Source: Marisa cornuarietis
Taxonomy: Eukaryota; Mollusca; Gastropoda; Architaenioglossa; Ampullariidae
Direction: 5' to 3'
DNA length: 64,000 nt
Assembly: GCA_004794655.1 (NCBI GenBank)
Contig: SMMW01000087.1
Location: 1,966,501 to 2,030,500, forward strand
Below the pieces are notes generated by a model. It did not search any database, was not told where the DNA came from, and worked only from the letters and a program-made list of their open reading frames with translations. A program made the translations under genes and the position numbers. Below, in pieces: positions 33,917 to 46,827 of this stretch. Positions within the stretch are counted from its first letter, which is position 1; each line of letters opens with the position of its first letter.

Positions 33917-34462
33917 ATGTACCCACTGAACCCAGAATCTCTAACCATAGCATCACTTAACTGTCAGGGGCTAGGCGATGCTAGGAAAAGACGTGATGTT
34001 CTTCACTTCCTACGTGGAAAACATTATAGCATATACTTTTTACAGGATACTCATTTCGATCAAAGAATTGAACAACAAGTCAGAGTTGAATGGGGGTACG
34101 AATGTTACTTTGCATCTAATAATACCTCTTCTAGAGGAGTGGCCATTTTATTTAATAATAATTTTGAATTTAAAGTCAAGAAAGTCCATAAAGATATATG
34201 TGGAAACTATATTATAATCACGGTAAAGATAGAAAATAGAGATATCCTTCTGGCTAATATCTATGGACCCAACAAAGACAATCCAACATTCTACAAAGAA
34301 TTAGAAAATTACATTACAGAGAGTAAAATTCCGCATTGTATTTTAGCTGGAGACTGGAATTTAGTTTTAAGACCTTGTCTTGACTACTATAATTATAAAC
34401 ACATAAATAATCCACGCTCTCAGGCAGAGGTTTTATCACTAATGGATAAATTGGAACAGTGA
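33917..34462 (+). pseudogene. LINE AP-endonuclease domain (first part of the pol ORF)
   Basis: 181 codons starting MYPLNPESLTIASLNCQGLG. It shows the exonuclease-endonuclease-phosphatase fold motifs in order: NCQGL (metal and DNA contact), FLQDTH (catalytic acidic position, Asp here rather than the more common Glu), SRGVAILF, NIYGPN and AGDWN (catalytic Asp and Asn). It nicks the target DNA to start reverse transcription. The frame ends at a TGA at 34460-34462, and the homologous sequence continues one frame over from 34461, so a single-base gain is the simplest cause. The final SDH/TDH motif is in the next segment. Confidence 0.93.
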
Positions 34463-34463
34463 T

Positions 34464-35357
34464 GTGTGGAGAGAATTAAACCCTGACTGTAAAAAATACA
34501 CTTGGCGTAGATCGACCCCTACACAGTTAAGTAGGCTGGACTTTTTCCTAGTAAACGAAGCACTAATAGACTGGGTGGCCAGTGCGGATATACTTAGTGG
34601 TTATAGAACAGATCACTCTATTATTACACTTAACCTAAAGCTAACCAAGAATGAGAAAAATAGAACCTTTTGGAAATTTAACTGCTCTTTGCTTCATGAT
34701 ACCGTCTATGTCAATGAAGTAAACAAATTAATAGACGAAACGATAGCACAATATGCGATCCCAGTTTACATAAAGGAAAAGTTAAACCAAATACCCTATG
34801 ACCAAATACAGTTCACAATCTCAGACCAAACATTCCTAGAAGTTCTGTTAATGTTAATCAGAGGAAAGACAATAGCTTATGCAACAATGAAAAAGAAGGC
34901 CACATCAGTGAGAGAAAGAATATTAGAAGAAAATATAAATCAGCTGGAAAGTAAGCTTCAGAATCCTGAAGACGAAAAAGAAAACCTGAGCAAACTTAAG
35001 GAAGAGTTAACAAGAATAAGAGATAAAAGAATGGAGGGAGTATTAATAAGAGCAAGAGCACGATGGGTTGCAGATGGAGAGAAGCCTTCCAAATATTTTT
35101 GTAGATTAGAAAATAGACATTATGTAAACAAACACATAGCCAAACTAGTTCTAGATGATGGATCGGTAATTACCGACGACTTGCAAATTATAAATGAAAC
35201 GAAACGCTATTATGAAGATCTTTATAAGCAGAAACAAGCAACAGATACTGAAATTACTACTTTAGCAAAGAAAATACCAAAGCTTCATAGGCAGGAGGCT
35301 GAGAAGCTGGAAGGGGAAATTAATCTAGTAGAGGCAACAAATGCCCTTAAAATATGA
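34464..35357 (+). pseudogene. LINE pol, end of endonuclease and linker to RT
   Basis: 297 codons. It starts MWRELNPDCKKYTWRR and reaches GYRTDHSIITLNL at about residue 46; TDH holds the last catalytic His of the endonuclease. A charged linker follows (residues 130-200 rich in E, K and R, probably helical), with the conserved ARARWVADGEKPSKYFCRLE segment that precedes RT in L1-like elements. It stops with a TGA at 35355-35357 inside an A-rich run, where the homologous frame shifts again into the RT ORF. The M at 34464 is not a true start. Confidence 0.9.
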
Positions 35358-37705
35358 AAAATGGAAAAAGTCCAGGGACGGACGGCTTTCCGGCTGAATT
35401 TTTTAAATTCTTTTGGAAAAAAATAGGAAACTTTATAGTAAAAGCCATAAACGAAGGGTTTCACAAAGGAGAGATGTCCCCTTCCCACAAAGAAGGTATC
35501 ATTACCTGCATACCGAAAGGAGATAAACCAAGAGAATACTTAAAAAATTGGCGACCAATAACGCTTCTAAATGTTGTATATAAAATTGGATCTTGCTGTA
35601 TTGCTAAACGAATAAAATCAGTATTACCAAATATAATACATCCAGACCAGACAGGCTTCATACCAAATAGATACATAGGTGACAATATTAGACTCACTTA
35701 TGATATAATTGATTACCTTAATACCAATAAACAACCGGGTTTATTATTATCTCTGGATTTTGAAAAAGCATTCGACTCGGTTGATTGGAAATTCATGCAT
35801 AAAGTGATGCACTTGTTTGGTTTTGGACCTGACATACTTAAGTGGATTCAGGCATTTTATTCCAACATTAAGTCAGCTGTTTTAATAAATGGAAAAGTCA
35901 GTTCATGGTTCACAATTCAAAGAGGATGTAGACAGGGAGACCCAATTTCACCTTACTTGTTCATACTCTGTGCAGAAATTCTAGGTATAATGACAAGAAC
36001 AGATACACATATATCTGGAATTGAAATTAATCACGTGGAACACAAAATATCGCAGTTTGCGGACGACACTCAAATTTTTTTAAAGGGGGACCAAACTTCA
36101 TTCGAAAAAATTTTAGGAGTAGTAGATACATTTGGCAAAGCATCAGGACTAAAAATTAACTACGATAAAACAGAAGCAATTTGGCTAGGAAGCCTCAAAA
36201 ATAGCTCAATAAAATTTATGCCTGAACTCAACATTAAATGGAACCCCCCCTCATTTAAAATATTAGGCATATGGCTAACTAACAACTTAAAAAACTTGCA
36301 AAAAATAAATTATGAAAATAAATTTGAAGAAATCTTATACCTTATGAAAACATGGATGAAAAGAATTTTAACACCTATAGGTAGAATTGCTATACTAAAA
36401 TCTGTCATACTTTCAAAATTAACATACCTCTGGTTACTATTGCCAAACCCACCAGACTATCTTATTAATAAACTACAATCTCTAATTTATGTTTTTGTAT
36501 GGAATAAAAAACCAGATAAAATAAGTAGAAAAACTAGTACCAAATGCATTGCTAATGGAGGTCTGGGTATTCCTGACATGTCATCCTCTATTTTGGCTTT
36601 AAAATTATCATGGATTAGAAAACTGAAATTTAGTGAACATAGATGGACAAATATAATCCAAACTGTACTACCAGAAATTAATTACTTAGAGCAGCTGGGC
36701 AGTGAGCTACCTTACAAAAGAGTCAACTTATTTTGGAAGGAAGTTCTACTTTCATATAGATCTTTCAAAAATAAAGTTAAAATAGAGACGGCTGACAAGC
36801 TCCTAGCAGAACCCCTTTTTTATAATGCAGACATCAAGATTGATGGTAAGCCCTTTATTTATAAAGATTGGCTGGCAAAAAATATATTTAGCATAAGAGA
36901 TTTACTGGATGAAAAGGGCAGATTTCTTACATACGAATACTTTAAACAACTCCACCAGCTAAACACAAATTTTCTGGAATTTCTGAGTTGTGTAGAAGCA
37001 GTGAAAAAGTATTTAAAGCATAAAAATGTACCCATAGAAGAAAACATAAAAACCGAATTACAATTCTCTGTAAAACTAATTCTTTCCCAAAGGAAAGGTT
37101 CAAAACCCTACTATAATATATTAAATGATAATGAGTATGTACCAAACTGTTGCCAAAAATGGACTAAAAAGCTGCAGAGCAAATTGGACTTTAAAAGGAT
37201 ATTTTTGAAAATAAGTAAAATTCAAGAAATTAAATATAAATGGTTCCAGGTTAGATTGGTTCATAGGGTACTGGCTACAAATATTATCTTAAAAGAGATG
37301 AAAGTTTTAAACGACAACCTATGCACCTTTTGTAACCAAGAAAAAGAGACGATTGAACATTTATTTTTGAAATGTAACTTAGTCCAAGAATTTTGGGAAG
37401 CGCTAGAAAAGAGAATCAATAATAACTGTAAACATGTTAATGATTTCAAATTCACTACTACACTTATCTTATTTGGCTATAGTGAAAATACCCAGACTGA
37501 TAAAATAATGGACAGCATAATAATACTGGCAAAGTTCTACATATATAAATCAAGATTTAGCACAAGAATTCTAAATATATATAACTTCTTACAAGAATTA
37601 CACAGACAAATGAAAGTGGAAAGACATATAGCTCTTAGCAACATGGAATTAGCAACCTTTGATCAGCAATGGGAACCATATAGAAATCTCTTCACACCTT
37701 GGTAA
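35354..37705 (+). pseudogene. LINE reverse transcriptase with C-terminal zinc-binding segment
   Basis: 783 codons, fully open. RT motifs in order: NGKSPGTDGFPAEFFK (RT0/1), NWRPITLLNVVYKI (RT2), LLSLDFEKAFDSVDW (RT3, first catalytic Asp), GCRQGDPISPYLFILC (RT4), QFADDTQIFL (RT5, catalytic FADD at 36056-36067), SGLKINYDKTEAIWLG (RT6) and FKILGIWL (RT7). Near the end CTFCNQ...HLFLKC is a CX2C...HX4C zinc-binding motif of the zf-RVT type. It ends FTPW*. Catalytic residues are all present. It copies the element's RNA at the nicked target. It is classed as pseudogene only because the pol frame is split upstream. Confidence 0.95.
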
Positions 37706-38548
37706 ATGCACACCATGAAAAAAAAAAATTCTTATGATTGCTTAATGTGTACTTCTACCTGTATGTTTTTGTTTGTTAATGACAGCATGTTGATTACAAG
37801 GTGCTGATCTTTCCATGTGGGGTTGCCATACACTTAAATGACAAAGTGCACATATGGATATAAATATTTTCCACCATCTAATGTTTCTTGTTGCCGGTTG
37901 CAGGCATGTTACATTTTTACCAAATTTGCTGGCTTCATACTTCCTCCTGCAGTACTGCATGGGGTTGATCACAGTGTACAGTATGGCAATCATTTTTCTG
38001 AGCAATCCAAGGGTCAATTGTGCAACAAAGTAGATTTCAGTTGGTGTTAATCTCTACAAGAATGTTGCTGCTCTCATTTGATTAATAAGTTCTATGTAAA
38101 TGCTTTTTCCCTTTGAAAAGGATCATGGCAGCTTGTTTGTACTATTATTGATGAATCTGTCAGATTTATTATGAAGTATTTAGAACATTAACTTATAAAG
38201 TGTATAATGCTAAAGATTAATCCAAAAGATTAAATAGAATGGGGTAGCTTTAAAGATATGGACCTTACTGCTTTAGACTTAATGTGAATTTGTATAAGAA
38301 CCTGTTTATAGAAGAGTGATGATGACAGGTTACTTCATGTAATGTAATTTTATTTGTACATTATATGCAAGCAAAGGTAGAAAAAATGAGGAATGAGGGA
38401 AGATGATGCAAAAAGATGTTACATCAATTTGCGTGTGTATGTGTGTGTGTGTGCTTTGTTTCTTCTGGTTGTCTATGTGCTTTTTCTGTTTATTTTCTAT
38501 GTGCTATGGCACTGCTGTAATACACTGTGACATGAAATAAAACTTATG
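37706..38548 (+). other. LINE 3' UTR with poly(A) signal
   Basis: 843 bp non-coding, with a small (TG)n run near 38433-38453. AATAAA at 38536-38541 lies 7 bp before the A-tail. The region may contain the structure recognised by the element's own reverse transcriptase. Confidence 0.8.

Positions 38549-38580
<32 letters not shown>
38549..38580 (+). repeat. LINE poly(A) tail
   Basis: Uninterrupted A run starting after cttatg; its length (over 30) and purity suggest a young insertion. Confidence 0.95.
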
Positions 38581-38584
<4 letters not shown>

Positions 38585-38593
38585 ACGATATGA
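38581..38593. repeat. LINE target-site duplication, right copy
   Basis: aatgacgatatga, exact match to 33550-33562. The first two A could equally belong to the tail. Confidence 0.93.
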
Positions 38594-40438
38594 ACCATTT
38601 CCGACCGCCACCATCACTACCACGGCTCCTATTAAACATCATGGTTCAATATGTAAGGAAAAATTGTAGTAATGGTAAAGTCGTACAACAACATATACAG
38701 CAATGTTTTCATGCAAACAGAAAGCAAACATGCTATGCGAATTAAAGTTTTGGGTAACTTTCTCCCAAGCTCTCATGGTTTCGTGAGGACTTGGTACAAT
38801 CATGTCGCACTGGGAAACTTTTGGCTTGTGTTATCATTGTAGAAGCCACTGAGACGGCCATCATCGGCAAAACTGAAGTCATTAAAAACATCACCGATGA
38901 CACCCATTCAACTTGTTATGACATTTGCTTGTTGTTATTTTGCCATTTAGTGGTTATTGTTTCGTTTTCGCTGCAAGGCCAAACGTTTCCAACCAGTCTT
39001 TGGACAAAGGCCAGAAGGATCTGCGTCAGCTGGTGAAGTGAAAGGGAGGGAGGAGAGAAGAAGAAGGGTACACATTGGCTTCTACTTTGCTCGGTGCGAC
39101 TTAACACCTGTACTTTCGTGCAGCTCCCAGGGTGGGTACAGCAACGCCGGTTGACTGTGAGGAGGTGTGACAGTGCTTGAACGCCAACGGGTGTCCATGG
39201 TTTTACAAACTTCCCCTTACTATTATTAACTATACAAAATAACTTCTTTAATAATCTCTTGGGGGACCGGATGAGCAAAGCTGTGGGCGGCAGCCTAGAG
39301 AAGATTGTGCATGCTTTGCTGCCAGCAGCTGGCCCAGCTGCGTGTCGTCAATAAGGATTGCTAGCAGGTGGGCTGACCATACTGCGAAGATTGGGTTGGG
39401 TGGGAGGGTTCCCAAGCTAGTACCGGTTGCATCTTTGCGGACTCAAGTTCCGATAAGATTTCTTGCTTAAGTCGTCACACGCGCACATGCACACGCACAT
39501 TCTTCGCGAATGAGTTCGTGGCGAATACCCGCATTTCTGTTTCACATAGCGAAGGCAAACAACAAAGCGCGCACATTCTAGGCACCCGAATGTTTTGAGC
39601 CTTTGTCTTGCTTTGTGTTTGCTATGGGAGAGTCTTTTTTATAGCAATACTTTGTGCAGGCTGTGGACAAGTGACAACGTCTGTGATGACCAGATGGCAC
39701 GACTGGGACCCAACTGCATGTACATGACGCGCTGCATATCGGTCATGGCTGTTTTCCAAAACAGTATTTCGACTATCTTAAGAATTACAAAAAAATCACC
39801 GTACAAAATAATAGATAGTATGGAGCAAATTATCACAATGCATGATTTCATTTGTCTGCTGTAGCTAACTAGCATAGTGTGTTAAGGACTATAACACGTT
39901 GAACCACTTAATAAGGTAACATCTAAGGGTGACGTAAATGTCAAGACAGGTGAGATGCTAGTCCCAGACTTAAGGCCACAGGTAAAAAGACTGTTCTCTC
40001 ACTGCAATGCTTTTACATTTGTTCGCTCGTTCAGAAGCAAGTGTCTATTCAAGTGCAAGCCACGGGCACGTAAGTCAACAGTAACGGAGGGAAGGGACCT
40101 CACTCTCGCTGAACGATAAGGATCTGAATCACGTGCCTGAAGGTCGCGAAAAGTAGTTTGCATGAAAGTGGGTCACGTGAAGTTATCAAAGACAGACATT
40201 GTGACACAATCTCCTCATCTCTCCCGAGGACCCTGCCTCCATCACGTGTTATTCCTCGCCCCAGGCAGGCGCCGACCACGCGCCCAAGTCGCTAATATGT
40301 CCTCCTAATACAGTGCGTGATAACAGTCCGAGATAAGTGAACATAGAACTGAACAAGACCTCAATGGTCTTCTGAAGCATTAATTACCCACCCTTACTTC
40401 AGAGACCAAGGTCACGAAGGTCTATGTGTGTGGGTGTA

Positions 40439-40440
<2 letters not shown>
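38594..40440. other. No supported gene
   Basis: Short frames without motifs. Several CACGTG sites occur between 40130 and 40250 but with no gene next to them. Confidence 0.45.

Positions 40441-40510
<70 letters not shown>
40441..40510 (+). repeat. Microsatellite (TG)35
   Basis: Seventy bases of uninterrupted TG. Confidence 0.98.
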
Positions 40511-40512
<2 letters not shown>

Positions 40513-41185
40513 TGCTGAATGTTTGTTTTGCACACACTATTAGGCTATCGAAGGTTACAAGGTACCTGCTTGTGGCGAGATTTTCGCCAAGCCTTCGGGT
40601 GACTGGGTTACAAATGAATTCATGTACTATTAGTAGTGACAAATGCAATAATGCACTAAGTGTACTTCTCTATCAAATATTTTTCATCAAAAGAAATGTG
40701 CTTATTTAACGTAGACGATCCGATGAAATGGCATTACATCATCCAATTAAACATTTCCTTAAAGTTTATCACAATTTAAACAAGATTAAGGCGCACATCC
40801 TGAATATTTCAGTGCTAACGTGCGAGGTTTCTAGAAGAAGGATATTCCAGACAGTACATCGATTAGCTGTCCAGTGGAACACCTGCATGTACCTGCCGAT
40901 TGATTAGTTTTCTGGCCCAAGAGTCTCTTGTTCTGCGCACCTGCTCACGATCCAGCATACCCAAGGCATAAGGAGTGCGGCAGTCGGGGAGTGAGTACAC
41001 GTGACTGAGAGGCCACACTGAGTTTACACACATGCACCAAAACATGGTGGCTATGCTCTGAGAAGAAAAAAGAATCTTCTATTTCTTGTTCGTATGCTTT
41101 CTTACTCTGGGAAACAGGAAAACAAGCAAACAAAAAACTAAAAATTAGATAAGGGAGCAAAGAAGAGGGGTGGGGGAGAGAGAGA

Positions 41186-41188
<3 letters not shown>

Positions 41189-41226
<38 letters not shown>
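41189..41226 (+). repeat. Microsatellite (TG)n flanked by GA-rich DNA
   Basis: About 19 TG units; purine-rich sequence lies on both sides (41170-41250). Confidence 0.97.
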
Positions 41227-41231
<5 letters not shown>

Positions 41232-41522
41232 GAGAGAGGGAGAAAGAGAGCCTGTCTTTTCATTTTATTAGTGTGAGATGTAGCTAATGAAAAAAGAAAG
41301 CATCAAAATTTTTCTCATTAACTTAGGCCAATCTTTGTACAGTGCAATGGATGTTTAGTGCTAAAGATGCCTTGTTTATTCAAAAAGTATTTTTAAACAC
41401 TTTTTTATGCACCATTTACTTTAAGGGAGTTCGGGGTATCCGAGTTCTACTTTATCTTGAAATTAAGATGTCACCTAATCAGTTTGAAAATGTCGGACGA
41501 GAATAAATGTCCAGGTCGATTT

Positions 41523-41525
<3 letters not shown>

Positions 41526-41582
<57 letters not shown>
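41526..41582 (+). repeat. Microsatellite (CA)n
   Basis: About 28 CA units, uninterrupted. Confidence 0.98.
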
Positions 41583-41583
<1 letters not shown>

Positions 41584-41711
41584 GAACAAGTGACACAATG
41601 GTAACGACCTTTGGTATTTTCAGGACCGAACCACACACTTTCTGCAAGTACGTGGCATTTCAAAGCTGTGCATTCAAATCTACCTGAGTGTCCTTAACTC
41701 TCTATCTCTCA

Positions 41712-41717
<6 letters not shown>

Positions 41718-41758
<41 letters not shown>
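41718..41758 (+). repeat. Microsatellite (CA)n
   Basis: About 20 units, followed by a degenerate cgcacgctcgctcgcacg stretch. Only 135 bp separate it from the previous CA array. Confidence 0.97.
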
Positions 41759-41762
<4 letters not shown>

Positions 41763-42223
41763 CACGCTCGCTCGCACGCACACGCACGCATACATTCGTG
41801 TTGTGGACAAATGTCTTAACAGCTCTTAGTGTCCACAGAGGAGGAAACTATAACACTTATAGAAATGCGAGAGGTCTGGAGAGTCACACCCAGCTTCAGT
41901 GACCTTTAGCAGTCCTCGCCCAGACTGGAAATGTGGAAATTTCTGAAATAAAATTCTCAGAGAACGTCCCTAAAATCTATGTGGCAATCTCCACTCTGAT
42001 TTCTCTCGGGGAACGCAAATAAAGTGGGATAGTCCAAGAGACATGTTTGGCGGCACCAGAGGTAACAAAAGAACTTATTCAAGCAGGCGACATGGGACAG
42101 GTCTTTCGAAAAAATTCCACTCAATTTTTTAGGTTTTGTGTTTTACTTTTGATTAGCTCTGTCATCTCATCGCTAACATCTCTGTCTCCTTGGTTGCTGA
42201 ACTTACTGAAGGAAGATGTTCGG

Positions 42224-42300
42224 ATGGTGACGATAGTTGATGATCGTGGCGATGGCTGATGATGATGGTGGATGATTTATGATGATGATAATTATATTAA
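42224..42300 (+). repeat. Degenerate GAT/TGA trinucleotide repeat
   Basis: gatggtgacgatagttgatg and similar triplets dominate for about 75 bp. The 70-codon frame at 42047-42259 ends inside it and is not supported as a gene. Confidence 0.7.
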
Positions 42301-42649
42301 TGACATTAGTCCCAAAGAAATAGACGTTCCTCTCACGCTCCCATCCCGGCATGCCGACTGTGCAGGCTTTCAGCAACTCCCAACACTCACCACTTATGCG
42401 CCTTCACGAGGAATGCAACATGGCGCGTTGCTAATGATTAAAGGCAGACTGCAACGCGCGAGCCATGCTAACGAGATTAGTAACCGAGCAAACTTACTCC
42501 TAATTAAGCCATAATCGTCGCCTCTCTCGTTTGCCTGACCCAACTCCCCCTTTCCACTCAAGAACCCGTGAGCTTCCCATAATGCTCAGGACACAGTATC
42601 CACGGCTCTTTTCATAGCACTGAAAAACCACGTCACATGGGCATGGTGT

Positions 42650-42669
42650 TTCTCTCTCTCTCTCTGTCT

Positions 42670-42714
<45 letters not shown>

Positions 42715-42719
42715 ACATA

Positions 42720-42770
<51 letters not shown>
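42650..42770 (+). repeat. Compound microsatellite (CT)n(CA)n
   Basis: CT-rich 42650-42670, then CA units to 42770 interrupted by three cata variants around 42710-42730; about 50 CA units in total. Confidence 0.97.
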
Positions 42771-42773
<3 letters not shown>

Positions 42774-43029
42774 TACGCGTACCATCAGGTGTTCACCGCC
42801 CAGCCAGACACCAACATACCAAATCGCCCTGACGATGTTACATGATACCCAGTAGTCATCAAAATTAGAAATAAAGTGCAAGTATTAATAGCCATTTAAT
42901 GTAATATCATTCAGTAAAGTGTTGATATTTTTCCATTTCAAAGTTTAATACATCGTTTCTTGATTATTCTTTCTACAACTAGTCGCAATCGCTATTGCTT
43001 TAGTTTCAGTCACAATAATGATAGGATTT

Positions 43030-43125
43030 GATAATGTTTATAATCTTTATTTGTGTAAATGGAGGGTGTTGTGGACTGATAAGGTTCATAATACTTATTT
43101 GTGTCAATGGAGGGTCTTTGAACAT
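43030..43125. repeat. 48-bp tandem duplication, two copies
   Basis: gataatgtttataatc...ttatttgtgt aaatggaggg at 43030-43077 is repeated with about ten changes at 43078-43125 (gataaggttcataatac... caatggagggtc). An isolated duplication; no coding role seen. Confidence 0.85.
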
Positions 43126-45084
43126 GGAGGCGCAACGCCTGTGGCTACCAGTTTTGTTGAAGGGGCGCCTAGAACTCCTTTGTCTTGGGGTCGTGTTTGT
43201 CGGAACTGGCAAGAGTGACATGCCAGTGAATACAACGTGAACTCTTTAGGATGATAGCTGTGTTGGCCATGACTGAGAGACGAAAGAGAACTCTTCATCA
43301 ACCAAATAAAATGAGGTCTTCAGAGTGCTCGGTGCTAGCTTTCAAGCCCTGCCAACATGCGATGCGAACCAAACTGCTCCTCGCCACCAGAGAGCGATCT
43401 GTCACACTTTTGCCTCACTCTCCCATGAAAGGCGAATTTAAAATAAAATTCAGCCAATCGTTTTATCGAGTTCTGCGTGAAGCCCGAAAGTGCGCGTTCA
43501 AAACAGCTGACAGACAACACAGGAGAGGAGGAGAGACAGAGCGTGGAACGTTAAGGAAGAATTAACGTTAGGTTCTTCACGTCACACAAGTGACATCACA
43601 TTTAGTCAAGACTTCTTGTCAACTTGCCGGGCTTAATGCACCTTTAAACAAGCGCTGAACACATCTTGCGAAACATTTCTCGAACTTCCTGTTCTTGTCT
43701 TTTATTTCTCTCTTCGAAAAGTTCACCGTGGATTCCGGACCGCACTCACTGAGTCACTTCCGTCACATTAATCTGTTCTTGTCAGAATTTTAAATGTTAA
43801 GCTTGACCAGAAGGGAAAGAACTAAAACACCTTGGCGGCGTAAGAAAAAAAATTAGTGCACAGATTTTTGTGATCTTCCCTCATCACTGGCTTTTATAGC
43901 ATGGAAAACCAGTGGCATGAAACTAAGGTTGGTAAAGTCGGCGGCTAGTCCAGATCGTAGCTATCTCATCTACCTCTATCGCCTGTACAAACTAACGCAG
44001 TTATCTACTTCACACACGGGCTGTTTTCCATCACCGGAAATCGGCGTAATCCGAAACAACGGTGATTCATAACGCAAGCAAAGCTGGCCCGGTGAGGCAA
44101 ATGCAAATGTCAAACTTTACGGCTTTTGAAGTTACTGGCTTTTCTCAATGTGACAGAAGATGAGAAAAATAATGAGTGACTAAGTGACGAACGCCCGCAT
44201 ATCTATATTGCAAGAAAGCTCGCATTAATTTAGCTCTTTCGCGCGCGCGATTTATTCTCTGATGAGATCGGAAAGATTTTAACAACTAAAGCAAAACGTT
44301 CTTAATTTTAACTGATTTTAAAGTTGCGACATGAATAGTTCAGAATATCCTATTTAAAAAACACATTCAAAATATGTATATGCATGGGAACCACAACAAT
44401 CTTTGACTACGTTTACGATAAACTTCATGACAAGAGAATAATGGAAATGCACCAGGAGCAATATTTTTTTTAAAGATTCAAGGACCATGATAATAAATTG
44501 CAAACACACACTTCCAAAAAATATAACGAGAAGGAAAAGACTGTCTCGATGCTATTTTTTCCGAAGTCTCATGTTTGCGTGAGCAGCTACAAACCACCAA
44601 AACTACTTTTTAAAGAAGCATCAGATCTCGGTGTTCTTTGAACCTCGGTTTTGGGGATAACCGACAGGTGCTAAATTGCAGTTATCATGTAAGTATCAAA
44701 CTAATCATTTTGCCCTAGGGTTAATCTGGTCCATAACTTGCACATGAAAAAAAGTGTTCCTTCTCTGATGACGGAAAACACGAGATGATGTTTCATTTAA
44801 GAGACTGTTTATGTGGCTTTAGGCGGGAAGGGCGCAGAAAGCATATCATTTGAAGGCGGCCTTGGGTTGGGACTTTACGAAGTATCAGCATGAATACGTT
44901 TTTCGCGGGTACTACTGCATATTTCAACACAAAAGTTTCCATGCAAGCCTATTCTTTGGCAGAAACGGGCCATCATAGAGTGACAAACAACAGACAAGCA
45001 CAGTAACTGATCCACAGACAGACAGGCAGCAGACAGACAAACAGACAAGCAGGTAGAGGGAGAGAATGGCAGTCGTTTTCATTC
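43126..45084. other. No supported gene
   Basis: No exon-like or RNA-like feature. An AGAC-rich stretch lies at about 45018-45050. Confidence 0.45.
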
Positions 45085-45182
45085 TTCTTACTGCTAGTTT
45101 GTATTGGCTATTTTCTTACGGCTAATTTCTTACTGCTGGTTTCTTACTGCTAATTTCTTATGGCTTATTCCTTACTTCTCAC
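45085..45182. repeat. 14-bp minisatellite, seven copies
   Basis: Consensus ttcttactgctaat; units at 45085, 45099, 45113, 45127, 45141, 45155 and 45169 keep exact 14-bp spacing with one to five changes each. Confidence 0.95.
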
Positions 45183-45529
45183 TTCTCTCTATGTTTGTCT
45201 TTGATAAACTTTACTTTCATGCAAAGGTTATACGTCCACGTGCATTGTTTGGTGTTCTGATATTTGTCGTCTGCTTAACAGATTGGCCTCAATCATTGTT
45301 TCCTGTCGTCAATGCGTGTCATCAAAGCGTCGCTGTCAAGATTGTCAGTACAATCAAGATGTCCCCAAACTGAACTTTGGAAGAGGATACATTTATTTAC
45401 TTGTTCTTTTTATTTTATGTTTCTTTTTATGTGGAGAAAATACACTGCGTATTAGTACATGTAAGACTAAATGACTGACTTTTAAGACAAAAGGCATTGC
45501 AAATTGTAAGATAATTAACTGGTGTCAGA

Positions 45530-45690
45530 CACCGAGACAAAAACTGCAATAATATAGCTTCCCAGCACACCTGGGTTGTAATATAGACAGTCCCAGACAC
45601 CTGTAATAATAAAGGCATTCTCAGACACCTCTAATAATAATAAGGACATTCTCAGACACCTAATGATAACAATATCGACAGTCGCAAATA
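45530..45690. repeat. Imperfect minisatellite, period about 30-36 bp
   Basis: Repeated cagacacctgtaataataa / cagacacctctaataataat with cattct or gacagtc links; about four to five diverged copies. Confidence 0.75.
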
Positions 45691-46569
45691 GCTTAAAGTT
45701 GACACTCGCAGGTAGCTGTACGACTGTCCATCGCCACATTGGTATATATGCAGTGTATGCATGATGTTCCCGCAAGCTACACTGTACTCAAAACAATGTT
45801 TGTGAATGTTGTTCCCCGTTAAGCTTAAAAAAGCTCTTGGTGCTTAAAGAAAACAGATTCTTGAATGTCTGCCATCTTCACGGAGTTCTATCTTGTAGAT
45901 GGCTGGCGGCAAGACGGAATGAGTTGAGAGCTGCTGCTTGATGGACACTCACTCCCAATACCGTCTATATGTGCTCGTTCTGGCTCGAGGGTCTTGTAAA
46001 CATTGGCAGGGAACCTCTATTCTGTGGACCAGGGGGGCTGTCAAAATAAGTTCATGGCACATACCGACTGACTTGGTGTAAGAGAAAAGTTAGAACAGGG
46101 TTTCACAAGCGTTCTTACATCCTATCCATACAAAAAAGTGCACACGATGAGTTGTGGATGTTGATAAGAGATACCAAAAGTCATACAACACGGCACAGAA
46201 ATCTAATTATAGTGCTGAAGCTACTCGCATTTGAAATCATGAATACCACTAAGGGTGACCAGTAGGCTAGCAGACGTGCGTGGTATTAGGGTCTGAATCT
46301 ATATCAGTATCAGAATCGTTCTGCCACACAACTGAAAAAAGATTTGCTGGAAATTAATAAAAGTGTAGTCATTACAAAATGGCCAACCTGACATTAGGGA
46401 AAAAGAAATAAACAAAATGCGGGCAATGAACATCAACGAAATCTTTCATCACGTTCATGGTTTCAAAACCGCATCCTTACCCGTTGAGTTCATATGCTTA
46501 AAACAAATAGTTTTATCTTATCATCTGGCACTTAGTGACCAGTGTAACGTAACGCTCGCCCAGTCGTCA

Positions 46570-46784
46570 TCCTTCTGTATCATTCTCCATTCCTTCCCCT
46601 CAATCTCCCCGCTCTCTCTCTCTCTATATATATATGCCTTGCTCCATTTCGCTATCCCTGCTTTCTGTCACCCTTTTTTCTCTCTTTCTCTCTCTTCCGT
46701 GTGTACATTTCTCCTTATCTATATCCATCATCTCTTTCCCTGCATTCCTCGCTCCTTTCCTGTCTTCTCCACTCTCTCTCTGTC

Positions 46785-46827
<43 letters not shown>

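Larger units (their letters stand above)
33563..38580 (+). mobile_element. L1/Tx1-type LINE, about 5.0 kb, nearly intact
   Basis: A non-LTR retrotransposon inserted by target-primed reverse transcription. It has a 13-bp target duplication on both sides, an APE-type endonuclease, a reverse transcriptase, a C-terminal zinc-binding segment, a long 3' UTR (37706-38548), an AATAAA at 38536-38541 and a poly(A) tail of more than 30 A. The pol frame is open except for two one-step frame changes near 34460 and 35350. No ORF1 (RNA-binding) protein precedes the endonuclease, so the copy is 5'-truncated or belongs to a single-ORF family. It lies antisense to the potassium channel gene. Confidence 0.95.
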
